The notes beneath the pieces were generated by a model. It was not told the origin of the DNA, ran no database searches, and worked only from the letters and a program-made list of their open reading frames with translations. This document shows positions 1-8,268 of a DNA stretch of 64,000 bases, one piece after another. Origin of the DNA: UBA1127 sp965116355. GTDB taxonomy: Bacteria > Chloroflexota > Dehalococcoidia > Lucifugimonadales > UBA1127. The stretch covers positions 558,001-622,000 of the forward strand of contig OZ220679.1 in NCBI GenBank assembly GCA_965116355.1, in the 5' to 3' direction. The translations under genes were made by a program, and so were the position numbers. Within the stretch, counting starts at the first letter, position 1; every line of letters starts with the position of its first letter.

Positions 1-2
1 CA

Positions 3-137
3 GATCTTCATAAGGTGACTGGTGTGGGCTCTAGGGTGCGCATAATGCTGTGGACCATGTTCATGTCGTTTTCAGTGCTTCCTTTCTATATGGCGGTAGT
101 CGTCACAGTCCTGTTGGCATGGGGAATCATCCTTTAG
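3..137 (+). CDS. C-terminal fragment of a small membrane protein (partial)
   Basis: An open frame enters from the left window edge and ends at TAG 135-137. Its last ~30 residues are strongly hydrophobic, ending in VVVTVLLAWGIIL, so it is a membrane-anchored tail or the end of a larger membrane protein. The stop lies 12 bases before the TIR-like gene start, so the two probably share a transcript. The family cannot be named from this fragment. A start inside the window (GTG at 15 or ATG at 45) would make it a peptide of 30-41 residues. Confidence 0.35.
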   Translation, partial: DLHKVTGVGSRVRIMLWTMFMSFSVLPFYMAVVVTVLLAWGIIL

Positions 138-149
138 GTGGGGCAAGCA

Positions 150-731
150 ATGATGACCGCAAAGATACCCAAGTACAAGGTCTTCATTAGCTACTACCAT
201 GCCGATGACGAGGAATACAAGCGCCGGCTAGTTCAAGCGTTGGACAGCAAGGCCATAGACAAGTCCGTCAGCCCGGGAGACATTCACGGCGAGGGACTCC
301 GGCTAGACGAGATACGCCGAAGAATCAGGGATGACTATATTGCAGATGCCGTGGTCACCATTGTGCTCATTGGCCCCTGCACTTGGCAGCGTAAGCATGT
401 GGACTGGGAGATTTCAGCTAGTATCATCGACCGGCCCAACAACGAGCGGTGCGGATTGGTGGGCCTGCTTCTGCCCACCCACCCGGACTACAACAAGCGG
501 CCACAGGACCGCAACCCCCACCTGATTCCTCAGCGATTGGCTTGTAACATCGTCGGCGAAGACCCCTTTGCCGTCATCTACAAGTGGCCTCGACAGCGAG
601 TTTCAAAGAGAGTCATGCCGAAGGTCCATCGGGCATTTCTCAGGAAAGACAGGGCGCCTTGGCCGGATGACGGGCTTGACCAGTTTTTGAATAATCGAGG
701 CGGCGATTGCACCAGGGGCTGGCAGAACTAG
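150..731 (+). CDS. TIR-like (MTH538/DUF1863, ThsB-type) protein
   Basis: The start is placed at ATG 150, behind the purine-rich AGGTGGGG, rather than at the in-frame GTG 138. The 193-residue product begins with the family's first beta strand (KVFISYYHADDEEYKR), followed by the helix containing IRRRIRDDYIADAVVTIVLIG and then the typical TWQRKHVDWEI segment. These are the hallmarks of the MTH538 TIR-like fold, also seen in ThsB of Thoeris systems. Proteins of this family commonly act as immune sensors that make a nucleotide second messenger, but no ThsA-type NADase or effector is present here. It is the first full gene of a packed operon with a TIGR02391 gene and type I restriction genes. Its base composition is visibly less GC-rich than hsdR, which fits acquisition of a defence cassette. 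The fold call is solid; enzymatic activity is inference. Confidence 0.85.
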   Translation: MMTAKIPKYKVFISYYHADDEEYKRRLVQALDSKAIDKSVSPGDIHGEGLRLDEIRRRIRDDYIADAVVTIVLIGPCTWQRKHVDWEISASIIDRPNNERCGLVGLLLPTHPDYNKRPQDRNPHLIPQRLACNIVGEDPFAVIYKWPRQRVSKRVMPKVHRAFLRKDRAPWPDDGLDQFLNNRGGDCTRGWQN

Positions 732-794
732 CTAAATGATACTAGGGCGTGGATAGCTGAAGGTACTTCAGTTACACCATTTCAGGAGTGGTTC

Positions 795-1673
795 ATGTTT
801 CAAACCTACATTGACCCGGCGGAAGTCCAGTACATGGGCACGCCTGGTGATCCAGAAACGTGCGCGATCGCTGTGGATACCATCGTGAACAGCGAGAACC
901 CTCCAAGAAGGGCATCCATTGTGACATGTAGAAAGGACCGAGGGGATCGGATGTCTGAACACCTGTTTCTGTTTTGGAACTGGAATTATATTCCGCTAAC
1001 GGTTGTGCATTCCGGCTTTGCAAGTGGGTATGGAGGTGGAGGTCCACACGCCTTCTCGGAAGCCTTGTGCAGTGTGTTCTACAGGAATATACCTACCAAC
1101 GAGATTGTTCTGGATGAAACTGAATTCAACGCTATTGAGAATCGCAGGCTCACACCAAAGATCATTGAAATGCTCCGCGCTGCCGACAACTCGCCCTTAG
1201 AGTTCCCTTGGCATTGGATCATGCCAAGGCATAGAGAAAAGACTGAGGGAGAGTTCTGGGCTATGCGGCACCAACCGAGACCGAACTTCGATTTTCTGGA
1301 CACAGAACTGGCGACGGCTTGCAGAGGGCTCTTTGAGGCGAGTCCAATAGCCGCGGTGTCCGAGGGGTTCAAGCTGCTTGAAGACCGTTTACGTGAACTC
1401 GTTGGCTACCAGGTTACGGATGATGATGTTCTTTCAGGCGACAAGTTACTGAACAAGGCGTTTCATCCAGAGAAGGGCGTCCTTGCAGACAAGACTCTAC
1501 CCAAGGCGGAGAGGGAAGGTGTGTTCCTCATGTACAAAGGGGTGTTTCAGTTCGTAAGAAACCCCTTGGCGCACAAATCGGTCGAGCTAGAAGATAAGCA
1601 GACTGTTATTGAATATCTATATCTCGTTGACCTTCTTCTCCGGTTGTTGCCCAAGACTGGTGGGGCCACATGA
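795..1673 (+). CDS. TIGR02391 family protein with a novel N-terminal domain
   Basis: ATG 795 follows AGGAGTGG with good spacing. The C-terminal third of the 292-residue product (about 175-285) matches the TIGR02391 (Ymh) domain: a leading helix with GFKLLEDRLRELVG, then GDKLLNKAF, and the signature VFQFVRNPLAHK near the end. The family is common in defence and mobile loci; its biochemical role is unknown. Residues 1-170 form a separate domain I do not recognise, with a glycine-rich HSGFASGYGGGGPHAF stretch that could be a loop or active-site segment. It lies 63 bases after the TIR-like gene and 7 bases before hsdS, so the two genes look like a cassette inserted upstream of hsdS. It is AT-richer than the flanking restriction genes. 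A role as partner or effector of the TIR-like protein is inference from position only. Confidence 0.75.
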   Translation: MFQTYIDPAEVQYMGTPGDPETCAIAVDTIVNSENPPRRASIVTCRKDRGDRMSEHLFLFWNWNYIPLTVVHSGFASGYGGGGPHAFSEALCSVFYRNIPTNEIVLDETEFNAIENRRLTPKIIEMLRAADNSPLEFPWHWIMPRHREKTEGEFWAMRHQPRPNFDFLDTELATACRGLFEASPIAAVSEGFKLLEDRLRELVGYQVTDDDVLSGDKLLNKAFHPEKGVLADKTLPKAEREGVFLMYKGVFQFVRNPLAHKSVELEDKQTVIEYLYLVDLLLRLLPKTGGAT

Positions 1674-1680
1674 TTGGGAA

Positions 1681-3105
1681 ATGGGTGTTAAGGCAATGCT
1701 AAATCCTACGGCTCCCACACCCTACCCCTCCTACAGCTCCTCCGGCGTCGAGTGGCTCGGCGATGTGCCTGAGCATTGGGAACTGGGCCATCTCCGGTAC
1801 TTTGCTGAGTCACTGGACGGTGCCCGGATTCCGCTCAGCAAAGAACAAAGGGGAACGATGCAGGGCTCCATTCCCTATTGGGGTGCCAATTCGGTCATAG
1901 ACCATGTCGACAACTGGATATTCAACGAACCTATAGTCTTGGTAGGTGAAGATGGAGCCCCGTTTCAGGATCCGTCTAGACCTGTCGCGTTCTTCGTGAA
2001 CGAAAAGGTATGGGTGAACAACCACATCCACGTACTAAGGTGTAACAATCAACTAAACCCCAAGTTCTTCACTCATGTCTTAAATTCGGTTGACTACGCC
2101 AATTTCATCAGTGGGTCAACTAGAGACAAACTTACGCAACAAGATCTCGGCAACATTCCAATCCAAATTCCACCCACATCGGAGCAGCGCGCCATCGTGC
2201 GGTACCTGGACTACGTGGACCGGCGCGTCCGGCGGTACGTTGGCGCCAAGCGAAGGCTGATTGCGCTACTGGAGGAGGAGAAGCAGGCCGTCGTCAACCG
2301 GGCAGTCACCCGCGGCCTCAACCCCGACGTGCGCCTCAAGCCTTCCGGCATCGAGTGGCTCGGCGAGGTGCCGGACCATTGGGGGGTGCGTCGCGCCAAG
2401 TTCTTCTATCGGGAAGCAGATGAACGATCGACCACCGGCACAGAGGAGTTGATGTCGGTGTCACACATCACGGGAGTAACTCCACGGAAGAAGTCCGTCA
2501 CCATGTTTCTGGCCGAGTCCAATATGGGCTACAAACTATGTCGGCCAGGCGACATCGTGATAAACACCATGTGGGCATACATGGCAGCCCTAGGGGTAGC
2601 TCGGCAGACTGGTCTTGTCAGTCCCTCCTATGGTGTCTATCGCCCACTCAGTACTGAGCGTCTAAACCATGACTACGTTGATTCCCTGCTCCGAACAGAA
2701 GCCTACAGAACGAACTACCTCATTCGATCAACTGGTATCACCAGTTCACGGCTGCGGTTGTATCCGGAATCGTTCTTGGACGTTCCTCTAATTTGCCCGC
2801 CTCGCAATGAGCAGGACGCCATTATCGAACACCTTGTACGAGAAACGGCCGCTACTGCGGCCGCCATCGGCCGCGCGCGCCGACAGATAGAACTGGTGCA
2901 GGAGTATCGTACACGGCTCATCGCTGACGTAGTGACGGGCAAGCTGGACGTTCGCGAGGTAGCGGCGCAGTTGCCGGAGGAAGCCGAGGATGAGGAGCCG
3001 ATAGACGAGAATGGCTTCGTAGCGGACAATGAGGACGATGGGGCGTTCGATCTGAAGGGCGTCCCGGAGGAAGAGCTCGCAGCGGAAAGCGAGGTGGGCG
3101 AATGA
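1681..3105 (+). CDS. hsdS: Type I restriction-modification specificity subunit HsdS
   Basis: The 474-residue product has two target-recognition domains, each opening with the same entry motif (SGVEWLGDVPEHW near residue 20 and SGIEWLGEVPDHW near residue 222). Each is followed by a conserved helical spacer (QRAIVRYLDYVDRRVRR and NEQDAIIEHLVRETA). This half-repeat layout is diagnostic of HsdS, which sets the bipartite DNA target of the HsdM/HsdR complex. The start at 1681 was chosen because the open frame upstream only overlaps the previous gene; ATG 1696 is an alternative. The acidic tail after residue ~435 is longer than usual. The recognition domains are AT-richer than the helical regions, the expected mosaic pattern of domain exchange. 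The stop overlaps the next start as ATGA. No hsdM is visible, so the methylase must lie left of the window or elsewhere. Confidence 0.93.
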   Translation: MGVKAMLNPTAPTPYPSYSSSGVEWLGDVPEHWELGHLRYFAESLDGARIPLSKEQRGTMQGSIPYWGANSVIDHVDNWIFNEPIVLVGEDGAPFQDPSRPVAFFVNEKVWVNNHIHVLRCNNQLNPKFFTHVLNSVDYANFISGSTRDKLTQQDLGNIPIQIPPTSEQRAIVRYLDYVDRRVRRYVGAKRRLIALLEEEKQAVVNRAVTRGLNPDVRLKPSGIEWLGEVPDHWGVRRAKFFYREADERSTTGTEELMSVSHITGVTPRKKSVTMFLAESNMGYKLCRPGDIVINTMWAYMAALGVARQTGLVSPSYGVYRPLSTERLNHDYVDSLLRTEAYRTNYLIRSTGITSSRLRLYPESFLDVPLICPPRNEQDAIIEHLVRETAATAAAIGRARRQIELVQEYRTRLIADVVTGKLDVREVAAQLPEEAEDEEPIDENGFVADNEDDGAFDLKGVPEEELAAESEVGE

Positions 3106-3341
3106 CGGACTGGAGCAAGTGCCCGGCGGTGGAGAGTGTGCCCGGCAGGCTCAGCGGAGCCTGGGTGTTCACGGGTACGAGAGTGCCGGTGTCCGCCTTG
3201 TTTGGGAATCTGGCGGCGGGAGCCACGCTGGAAGAGTTCCTGGACTGGTTTGAAGGGGTGGAGAAGTGGCAGGTAAACGCCGTGCTGGAGTTTGTAGTGA
3301 CCGACCTCGACGCCAGAGTGAAGCTTGAGAATCCTGTTTGA
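3102..3341 (+). CDS. DUF433 family antitoxin
   Basis: This 79-residue protein has the DUF433 pattern: a start-proximal beta segment, the motif GAWVFTGTRVPVSALFGNLA, then a GATLEEFLDWFEG helix and a final VNAVLEF helix. The family folds as a small winged-helix-like DNA-binding protein and is typically the antitoxin partner of DUF5615. Its ATG overlaps the hsdS stop by four bases (ATGA), and its end overlaps the toxin start by 17 bases, so translation is coupled on both sides. Antitoxins of this kind often autoregulate, but no separate promoter is visible. Confidence 0.88.
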   Translation: MTDWSKCPAVESVPGRLSGAWVFTGTRVPVSALFGNLAAGATLEEFLDWFEGVEKWQVNAVLEFVVTDLDARVKLENPV

Positions 3342-3660
3342 CAACAACACCCCAAGACCCTTGCGCCGCCATCTTTCGGAACACGCCGTGGATACGGCCA
3401 GGGAGAAGGGGTGGGCCGAATTGAGCAACGGGAATCTGCTGGACCGAGCTGAGCAAGAAGGCTACGAAATGGTGATAACCGCCGACCAGAGCATGAGGCA
3501 CCAGCAGAACCTTGGCCGCAGGCAGCTGGCTGTAGTAGTCCTGCTCTCCAACAGATGGCCTGATGTCCAACTGCGGCTAGACGATATCCACGCGGCCCTG
3601 GACGGGATCCAGCCGGGCGAGGTCAGGGAAGTGGACATTCCGGCGAGGGACGAGGGGTAG
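3325..3660 (+). CDS. DUF5615 (PIN-like) toxin
   Basis: The 111-residue product starts with the family's characteristic strand RILFDNNTPRPLRRHL and carries the mid-protein motif EGYEMVITADQSMRHQQNL. Together these supply the acidic residues of the PIN-like nuclease fold. The start is TTG 3325: an in-frame TGA at 3319 rules out any earlier codon, and the frame overlaps the DUF433 gene by 17 bases. It ends one base before hsdR. PIN-domain toxins usually cleave RNA, but for DUF5615 this is family-level inference. Its position inside a restriction operon suggests an addiction module stabilising the locus. Confidence 0.87.
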   Translation: MRILFDNNTPRPLRRHLSEHAVDTAREKGWAELSNGNLLDRAEQEGYEMVITADQSMRHQQNLGRRQLAVVVLLSNRWPDVQLRLDDIHAALDGIQPGEVREVDIPARDEG

Positions 3661-3661
3661 C

Positions 3662-6600
3662 GTGACCACCGACACCAGCGAAAGAGGGTTGGAGCGCCTC
3701 ATCTGCGAGGCGCTGACGGGCGCGCCCTGCGACCCGCCGCAGGACGGGGTCGTGCGCGAGCGGCGGGCCGCCTACGGTGCGGGCTGGATACACGGCGACC
3801 CGCAGGACTACGACCGGGAGCACTGTGTGGACCTGGCCCAACTCTCCGTCTTCCTCCACGACACCCAGCCCGTCGCCGCCGAGTCGCTGGACCTGGACGC
3901 TGACGGCCCCGCGCGCCGCAGGTTCCTGGCGCGGCTGCAAGGTGAGATTGCCAAACGCGGGATCATCGACGTGCTGCGCAAGGGCATCAAGCACGGCCCG
4001 CACCAGATCGACCTCATGTACGGCACTCCGTCGCCGGGAAACGAGAAGGCCCGGGTCCTGTACGGGCAGAACCGCTTCGGCGTGACCCGGCAGCTCCGCT
4101 ACAGCAACGACAACGCGCAGCTTGCTCTGGACCTGTGCCTATTCGTCAACGGCCTGCCCGTCGCCACCTTCGAGCTGAAGAACAGCCTGACCAAGCAGAC
4201 GGTGGACGACGCCGTAGAGCAGTACAAGCGGGATCGCAACCCCAGGGAGAAGCTCTTCGAGCTTGGCAGATGCCTCGCCCACTTCGCCGTGGACGATCAC
4301 GAGGTGCGGTTCTGCACCCATCTCAGGGGCAAGGAGTCGTGGTTCCTGCCCTTCAACAAGGGGTGGAACGACGGGGCAGGCAACCCGCCCAACCCCAACG
4401 GGCTCAAGACGGACTACCTGTGGCGGGAGGTGCTCACCCGCGACGGGCTGACCGACATCATCGAGAGCTACGCCCAACTCGTAGAGAAGAAGGATGACAA
4501 GACCGGCCGCAAGAGCCAGGATCAGCTATGGCCGCGCTACCACCAACTCGACGTGGTGCGGCAGCTGCTGGCTGATGCCTCGGCTAATGGCGTTGGACGG
4601 CGCTACCTGATTCAGCACTCGGCCGGCAGCGGCAAGTCCAACTCCATCGCGTGGCTAGCCCACCAACTTATCGGGCTGGAACGTGACGGCGCGACGGTCT
4701 TCGACACCGTGGTCGTCGTCACGGACCGCAGGATACTGGATAGGCAGATCCGGGACACCATCAGGCAGTTCGCCCAGGTGGGTTCTACCGTAGGTCCGGC
4801 TGAGACCTCCGCTCAACTGCGCCGGCTGCTCCAGGAGGGCAAGCGCATCGTCATCACGACCGTGCAGAAGTTCCCCTTCATCCTGGACGCCATCGGCAAT
4901 GAGCACCGTAACCGCAAGTTCGCGATTATCATCGACGAAGCCCATTCGAGCCAGGGCGGACGGACGTCGGCGTCAGTGTCGATGGCCTTGGGAGAAGCAG
5001 GCGCGGAGGAAGAAGACGAGACCGCCGAGGACAAGATCAACCGCTTGATGGAGTCCAGAAAGCTCCTTGCCAATGCCAGCTACTTCGCCTTTACCGCCAC
5101 GCCCAAGAACAAGACCCTCGAAATCTTCGGGGACCCCGTCCCGGAGGGCGGGAAGACCACGCACGTGCCGTTCCACTCCTACACCATGAAGCAGGCCATC
5201 CAAGAGGGGTTCATCATCGACGTGCTGGCCCACTACACGCCGGTGGACAGCTATTACCGGCTGGTGAAGACGGTGGAGGGCGACCCGGAGTACGACACGA
5301 AGCGGGCGAGCAAGAAGCTACGCCGCTACGTGGAGGGCCACGATTATGCAATCCGACTAAAGGCGGAGATCATGGTCGACCACTTCCACGAGCAGGTGGC
5401 CGGCCTGCAAAAGATAGACGGGCAGGCGCGGGCCATGGTGGTGACGAGCGGCATCGAGCGGGCCATCGACTACTTCCACGCAATCCAGGACTACCTGACG
5501 GAGCGCAAGAGCCCCTACAACGCAATTGTCGCCTTCTCAGGCGAGCACGAGTATGGCGGCACGAAGGTGACCGAGGCGTCCCTCAACGGCTTCTCGTCCA
5601 ACGTGATAGCTGACAGGATTCAGGAGGGCCCGTATCGTTTCCTGGTCTGCGCCGACAAGTTCCAGACAGGCTACGATGAACCGCTACTCCACACGATGTA
5701 CGTCGACAAGCCGCTGTCGGGCGTTAAAGCGGTGCAGACGCTCTCCCGTCTCAACCGGGCGCGCTCGAAGAAGCATGACGCCTTCGTGCTGGACTTCGCC
5801 AACGACGCAGACACCATCCAGAAGTCCTTTGCCCCTTACTACCGCACCACCATTTTGTCGGAGGAGTCCGACCCCGACAGGCTGCACGACCTTAAGGCGA
5901 CGCTGGACAGCTATCAGGTGTATGAATCGGCGCAGGTAGACGAGTTGGTGGAGCGGTTCCTCACGAAAGAGACCCGCGACCGTCTCGATCCCATCCTCGA
6001 CGCCTGCGTCTCGGTCTACCGGGAGCAGCTGGACGAGGACGGCCAGGTCGACTTCAAAGGAAAGGCGAAGGCGTTCCTCCGGGCCTACGGGTTCTTGGCG
6101 ACCATCCTGCCCTACACCGTCGCCGAATGGGAGAAGTTGTCCATCTTCCTGACCTTCCTCGTTCCCAAACTGCCCGCGCCGGTGGAGGATGACCTGTCGA
6201 AGGGGATTCTCGAAGCCATCGACATGGACAGCTACCGAGTCGAGAAGCAAGCGGTCCAGGACATCCAGCTTCCCGACGAAGACGCGGAGATCGGGCCGGT
6301 CCCAACCGAGGGCGGCGGGCAGAAGCCAGAGCCGGAGATGGACCGCCTGTCTAACATCATTAGGGAGTTCAACGACCAATTCGGCAACATCGAGTGGAAG
6401 GATCAGGACAAGATTGAGAAAGTGATTGCTGAGGAACTGCCAACGAAGGTGGCGGGAGATAGGGCTTACCAGAACGCAATGGCCAACTCCGACAAGCCGA
6501 ACGCTCGGATAGAGCACGACAAAGCGCTGGTGCGGGCCATGAACGAGCTTCTCTCCGACCACACCGAGTTATTCAAGCAGTTCAGCGACAACGAATCGTT

Positions 6601-6670
6601 CCGTCGCTGGCTATCTGAGATGGTTTTCGCGGCGACCTATTCGGCACCCACGCCACCTGCCAGCGTGTAA
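3662..6670 (+). CDS. hsdR: Type I restriction endonuclease subunit HsdR
   Basis: GTG 3662 starts a 1002-residue protein of normal HsdR length. The N-terminal nuclease domain contains the PD-(D/E)xK core ALDLCLFVNGLPVATFELKN, with Glu-171 and Lys-173 as catalytic candidates. The SF2 translocase follows: Walker A QHSAGSGKSNS (Lys near 325), DEAH box IIIDEAHSSQ (Asp near 425), motif III FAFTATPKNKT, and motif VI QTLSRLNRAR. The C-terminal ~250 residues are the helical region that binds the methylase core. HsdR translocates DNA with ATP and cuts unmodified DNA at a distance from the HsdS target. It is the last gene of the operon, one base after the DUF5615 toxin. All visible motifs are intact, so the subunit looks functional, but it needs HsdM, which is not in the window. 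Confidence 0.96.
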   Translation: MTTDTSERGLERLICEALTGAPCDPPQDGVVRERRAAYGAGWIHGDPQDYDREHCVDLAQLSVFLHDTQPVAAESLDLDADGPARRRFLARLQGEIAKRGIIDVLRKGIKHGPHQIDLMYGTPSPGNEKARVLYGQNRFGVTRQLRYSNDNAQLALDLCLFVNGLPVATFELKNSLTKQTVDDAVEQYKRDRNPREKLFELGRCLAHFAVDDHEVRFCTHLRGKESWFLPFNKGWNDGAGNPPNPNGLKTDYLWREVLTRDGLTDIIESYAQLVEKKDDKTGRKSQDQLWPRYHQLDVVRQLLADASANGVGRRYLIQHSAGSGKSNSIAWLAHQLIGLERDGATVFDTVVVVTDRRILDRQIRDTIRQFAQVGSTVGPAETSAQLRRLLQEGKRIVITTVQKFPFILDAIGNEHRNRKFAIIIDEAHSSQGGRTSASVSMALGEAGAEEEDETAEDKINRLMESRKLLANASYFAFTATPKNKTLEIFGDPVPEGGKTTHVPFHSYTMKQAIQEGFIIDVLAHYTPVDSYYRLVKTVEGDPEYDTKRASKKLRRYVEGHDYAIRLKAEIMVDHFHEQVAGLQKIDGQARAMVVTSGIERAIDYFHAIQDYLTERKSPYNAIVAFSGEHEYGGTKVTEASLNGFSSNVIADRIQEGPYRFLVCADKFQTGYDEPLLHTMYVDKPLSGVKAVQTLSRLNRARSKKHDAFVLDFANDADTIQKSFAPYYRTTILSEESDPDRLHDLKATLDSYQVYESAQVDELVERFLTKETRDRLDPILDACVSVYREQLDEDGQVDFKGKAKAFLRAYGFLATILPYTVAEWEKLSIFLTFLVPKLPAPVEDDLSKGILEAIDMDSYRVEKQAVQDIQLPDEDAEIGPVPTEGGGQKPEPEMDRLSNIIREFNDQFGNIEWKDQDKIEKVIAEELPTKVAGDRAYQNAMANSDKPNARIEHDKALVRAMNELLSDHTELFKQFSDNESFRRWLSEMVFAATYSAPTPPASV

Positions 6671-6829
6671 GGTATAGGAGTTGGCTAGTAGATGAGTAAC
6701 GAGTGGTTTGACAACCGTTCTTTTCACCTCACTGCAGTCGATCTCTTCTGTGCCGCCTGAGGACTATTGTATGGGATGCAACAAGCTGGCATGACGATTG
6801 CCGGAGGCAATGTCAGTCAGCAGAGGGTA

Positions 6830-7159
6830 TCATGGTCCGAAAGCGAGAAACGCTTGGGCGCCGGCCGAGACCGCGGATACCACTCCAGTTGTGACCGCCA
6901 CCACCACCGCGAACCAGTTTCGGGCCAACCACGAGCGAATTGGGTGCTTTAGCTCCTCCAAGTAACCGAAGCCGCTGAGGGTGATATACGATCCTGGCGG
7001 GGCGCCTTGGAACGACGACAGGTGCCCGGCTCGGTTGAGCACTAGGCCAGCCGCAAAGTGGGTGGCCTGGTCGCCATACGAATGAGACCATACCCGAGTC
7101 GGGTCCGCCACCAAGTCCTCGAGGATTCCGATCATCGCCTCGCGGAGCTCCTTGTTCAT
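6830..7159 (-). CDS. Small single-pass membrane protein, unknown family
   Basis: The 109-residue frame starts at ATG 7159 with an excellent ribosome-binding site (AAGGAGGTG, about five bases upstream), good evidence that it is translated. The first ~80 residues are soluble and mixed. The C-terminal part (about 82-106) is a hydrophobic segment, WFAVVVAVTTGVVSAVSAGA, which is a likely transmembrane anchor. No family was recognised. It is convergent with hsdR and 159 bases from it. Its proximity to a defence operon makes a membrane effector conceivable, but nothing in the sequence shows this. Confidence 0.65.
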   Translation of the reverse strand: MNKELREAMIGILEDLVADPTRVWSHSYGDQATHFAAGLVLNRAGHLSSFQGAPPGSYITLSGFGYLEELKHPIRSWLARNWFAVVVAVTTGVVSAVSAGAQAFLAFGP

Positions 7160-7230
7160 GCCGCACCTCCTTCATATATGGTAGCTGCGGAGGCCATTCC
7201 CGGAGACGAACCCAATGAAGTCCAAGATGA

Positions 7231-7576
7231 GTGGCGGACTCGGTGTCCTACTCTTACTCTGTCTGGGCCTCCCGCGGCCACCGGGCCTTGGGCGTCGACG
7301 CCAAGGCCCGAGTGGAGACGACCCTCGATGCTCTCGTCAAGGTCGCCACAGAGGGCTGCGCCGCCATGCTGGCCCGGCCGGAGGGGCGGCGTAGTCCGTT
7401 AGGCGAGAGCTTCTCTTGAACGTCGTGGACGAGATTTCTATCGACCAAGACAACAACATCGATATCACCATAGCGATTCCTATGGAGCCCGACGTTCAAA
7501 TTGCCCAACACGCGTCACGACTTGTGCGAGGCAATTTGAATGGTTTCATTAGCGACTCTTGGGCGGTGGCATTGTA
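7231..7576 (+). other. Possible frameshifted or overlapping small gene
   Basis: Two short frames abut: GTG 7231 to TGA 7419, and TTG 7416 to TAG 7576. Joined by a frameshift they would give ~115 residues, with a helical middle (VETTLDALVKVATEG) and a beta-like segment NNIDITIAIPMEP. The layout loosely resembles the Asp23/Gls24 fold, but the similarity is too weak to name. The last 17 codons coincide with the short repeat also found near 23.3 kb. Confidence 0.2.
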
Positions 7577-7580
7577 GAAG
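7526..7580. repeat. Short conserved element, copy A (matches 23293-23347)
   Basis: The first 17 bases are identical to those at 23293, and the following ~38 align without gaps at a bit over half their positions. Read on the plus strand both copies end a frame with the same pattern, RGNLN..I..SWA.AL and a stop. Read on the minus strand both give YNA.A.E.LM..FKLPR. Confidence 0.55.
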
Positions 7581-8268
7581 GCAGGTCCAGGCGAATAGAG
7601 TGCCTCTTGATGGGTCAAGCCTCATCCAATGGCTTTCGCCTGCCACCTCTACGTTGCATCACCGCGAACTATCCCCACGTGTGTGCTGGAATTGGAGCGG
7701 GTTCTAATGAGAAGTTACAAACAGCTGTTTGATGCTTACACCATGCTCACAGCCTGTTGCTACCCTGTTGGAGGCTGAAGACTAACGTCGGTGATGCACC
7801 TAGCCCTCCGAGCGGGAAGGGCACTCAGTGTTTGCTTGCGGATGTTGGCGGGACTTTCGAGCGTGAGACTGACCGGGCAACTAGACCAGCTAATGGCCGG
7901 TAGTGTGCTCCCTTCCTTGAGGCGGACCATGCGAGGATCAACTCCCTCACGGGGCAGAAGCCGACCTCACGTTCGTAGGGCTGAGCCTGGGTGCACGATG
8001 GCCCGCAAGGTTGGAGGCCGACCACCGAACCCAACACGGTCCAAGCCGCCGCATCACTGAGAACAGCACCAGTTACGGTCGCGGTCACCCATAGGGGGAC
8101 GTCATTGGAACGGGCAACGCAGTCGCAAGGTGCATTGCGCGCAGCCCTGTGTTCGGCAGCAGCCGCAGGCGTACCGTCCAAATGGATGAGGTCGCCTTCC
8201 TTGGGTTCGACACCACAGCTGCCGACGAGCGTCCTACTCAAGGTGCGAGAGCACGGTGGAGATGCCGC
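7581..8268. other. Intergenic stretch with a possible minus-strand remnant
   Basis: No convincing gene lies here. On the minus strand, about 7825-8110, a frame reads DVPLWVTATVTGAVLS and continues hydrophobically before ending in a basic tail. This loosely resembles the membrane-anchor end of the remnant at 27 kb (FPLWVVAAIVTGIATL). The frame has no plausible start and runs antisense into the next gene, so it is at best a relic. Confidence 0.2.

Noticed and set aside
150..731. Calling the locus a Thoeris system
   Set aside because: Only the ThsB-type protein is present. No ThsA (SIR2 or Macro/TM effector) is visible, and the neighbour is a TIGR02391 protein.
7231..7576. Naming the two short frames as an Asp23/Gls24 protein
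   Set aside because: Similarity is only a vague pattern and needs a frameshift; no motif is decisive.
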